From NCBI GenBank assembly GCA_938023905.1, contig CALJCO010000135.1:1-6870 (forward strand): 6,870 bases of DNA, written 5' to 3'. Both the position numbers and the translations under genes were made by a program. This stretch comes from an uncultured Collinsella sp. (GTDB lineage: Bacteria > Actinomycetota > Coriobacteriia > Coriobacteriales > Coriobacteriaceae). Of the stretch, positions 6,514 to 6,870 are shown piece by piece (positions within the stretch are counted from its first letter, which is position 1; each line of letters begins with the position of its first letter). The notes beneath the pieces were generated by a model, which was not told the origin of the DNA, did not search any database, and saw only the letters and a list, made by a program, of their open reading frames with translations.

Positions 6514-6793
6514 TCATCTCCATACAGTGTCCAAACCCACACCAATAAAACCAACCCACGCAACAAGCAGCCCTCGCTTAGCAACCCAAACACCACCACA
6601 AGCCAGCAAGCAATCACCAGTCTGCGTTCGCAACATCGCTTGGAACGGCAAATGCTTACCGCGCCCTTGAAACACGCCAAACTCGTCTACAACCTGCGGT
6701 TTTTCGTTTATACTGCAATCGTTGAAATGCCGGTACGCTTGCAGAATCGTACCTGTTCCGATTACAGACGATATGAGCAGGACATAAAAACAT
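6514..6793 (-). pseudogene. Small two-helix membrane protein, frameshifted by one base in a T5 run
   Basis: A minus frame is open from 6843 to the TGA at 6514-6516 and has protein-like codon use, but it lacks a usable start at its front. An ATG at 6791-6793 with AGGGG at 6800-6804 (6-nt spacer) lies in another frame and is followed at once by TTTTT (6786-6790). Removing one T joins the two exactly. This gives a 92-aa protein with a hydrophobic helix at 2-18 (FYVLLISSVIGTGTILQ), a polar middle (DCSINEKPQVVDEFGVFQGR) and a second hydrophobic segment near 75-87 (LLVAWVGFIGVGL). As written, the ATG frame yields an unrelated Cys- and Arg-rich peptide. The gene may be a recent pseudogene, a phase-variable gene switched by slippage, or an assembly error. 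The family is not recognised; an inner-membrane location is inferred from hydrophobicity. Confidence 0.45.
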
Positions 6794-6799
6794 TGAGAG

Positions 6800-6804
6800 C
6801 CCCT
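6800..6804 (-). promoter_or_regulatory. Ribosome-binding site of the frameshifted membrane ORF
   Basis: On the minus strand this reads AGGGG, 6 nt before ATG 6791-6793. It supports this ATG as the true start of the 92-aa protein recovered by removing one T, since the open frame itself has no other start in front. Confidence 0.4.
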
Positions 6805-6870
6805 GCTGCATGAAGGACCGCGGATTAGGCCGACAATGGTGAGTGTCTAATTCAGCCGCGGCGGCCACGC

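Noticed and set aside
6410..6670. 86-codon plus ORF rich in Pro, Thr and His
   Set aside because: Its composition follows from the C+A-rich DNA, and the opposite strand carries the better coding signal.
6435..6680. 81-codon minus ORF rich in Cys and Trp
   Set aside because: It is the out-of-frame shadow of the better coding frame at 6514-6793; its TTG start has no spaced ribosome-binding site.
6686..6714. Sigma-70-like promoter on the plus strand (TCTACA, 17 nt, TATACT)
   Set aside because: It lies inside the opposite-strand membrane ORF, and no plausible plus-strand gene follows; probably chance.
1..6870. CRISPR array, tRNA or complete insertion sequence
   Set aside because: No regularly spaced repeats, no tRNA-like cloverleaf and no transposase or matched terminal inverted repeats were seen on reading both strands.

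Overview
This is an accessory, defence-type segment of a bacterial chromosome or mobile element. All three large genes, and every convincing gene fragment except one weak plus-strand candidate, lie on the minus strand. The window has no rRNA, tRNA, housekeeping or taxon-specific gene, so the organism cannot be named. Shine-Dalgarno boxes (GAGGAG, AAGGAG, AGGGG) and a GTG start fit a moderately to highly GC-rich bacterium. An actinobacterium is possible, but this is a guess from composition only.

Read in the direction of transcription, from high to low coordinates, the layout is as follows. (1) At 6514-6793 a small two-helix membrane protein is put out of frame by one extra base in a T5 run just after its ATG. 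(2) At 6204-6513 there is a stop-riddled, hairpin-containing stretch with no intact gene. (3) At 6072-6203 lies a short GC-rich coding tail whose stop overlaps the next start by 11 nt. (4) At 4433-6082 is a complete DUF262/DUF1524 protein of the GmrSD/SspE type, a modification-sensing nuclease family. (5) At 4327-4430 is an orphan GC-rich C-terminal tail of an unknown protein that begins right at the GmrSD stop. (6) At 2429-4264 is a KAP/AAA-like P-loop NTPase of about 611 aa. (7) At 2104-2428 is a gene-poor spacer with coding-like debris. (8) At 1-2103 is the first 701 residues of a large STAND-type NTPase with a restriction-endonuclease-like N-terminus; it runs off the left edge.

Composition is mosaic. 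Sampled 60-nt rows are about 65% GC inside the KAP gene and about 43% GC inside both the GmrSD-like and the STAND genes. The switches fall close to gene boundaries, and GC-rich coding tails abut both ends of the GmrSD-like gene. The simplest reading is a defence island in which whole genes have been swapped into a GC-rich locus, leaving truncated tails behind.

The three large proteins are all of types that recur in anti-phage defence: a type IV-like nuclease, a KAP NTPase and a STAND NTPase with a nuclease-like effector domain. Nothing in the sequence proves that they work as one complex. The spacing (325 nt before the STAND gene, and a remnant between the GmrSD-like and KAP genes) suggests neighbouring independent systems. 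A co-transcribed GmrSD-KAP pair is possible.
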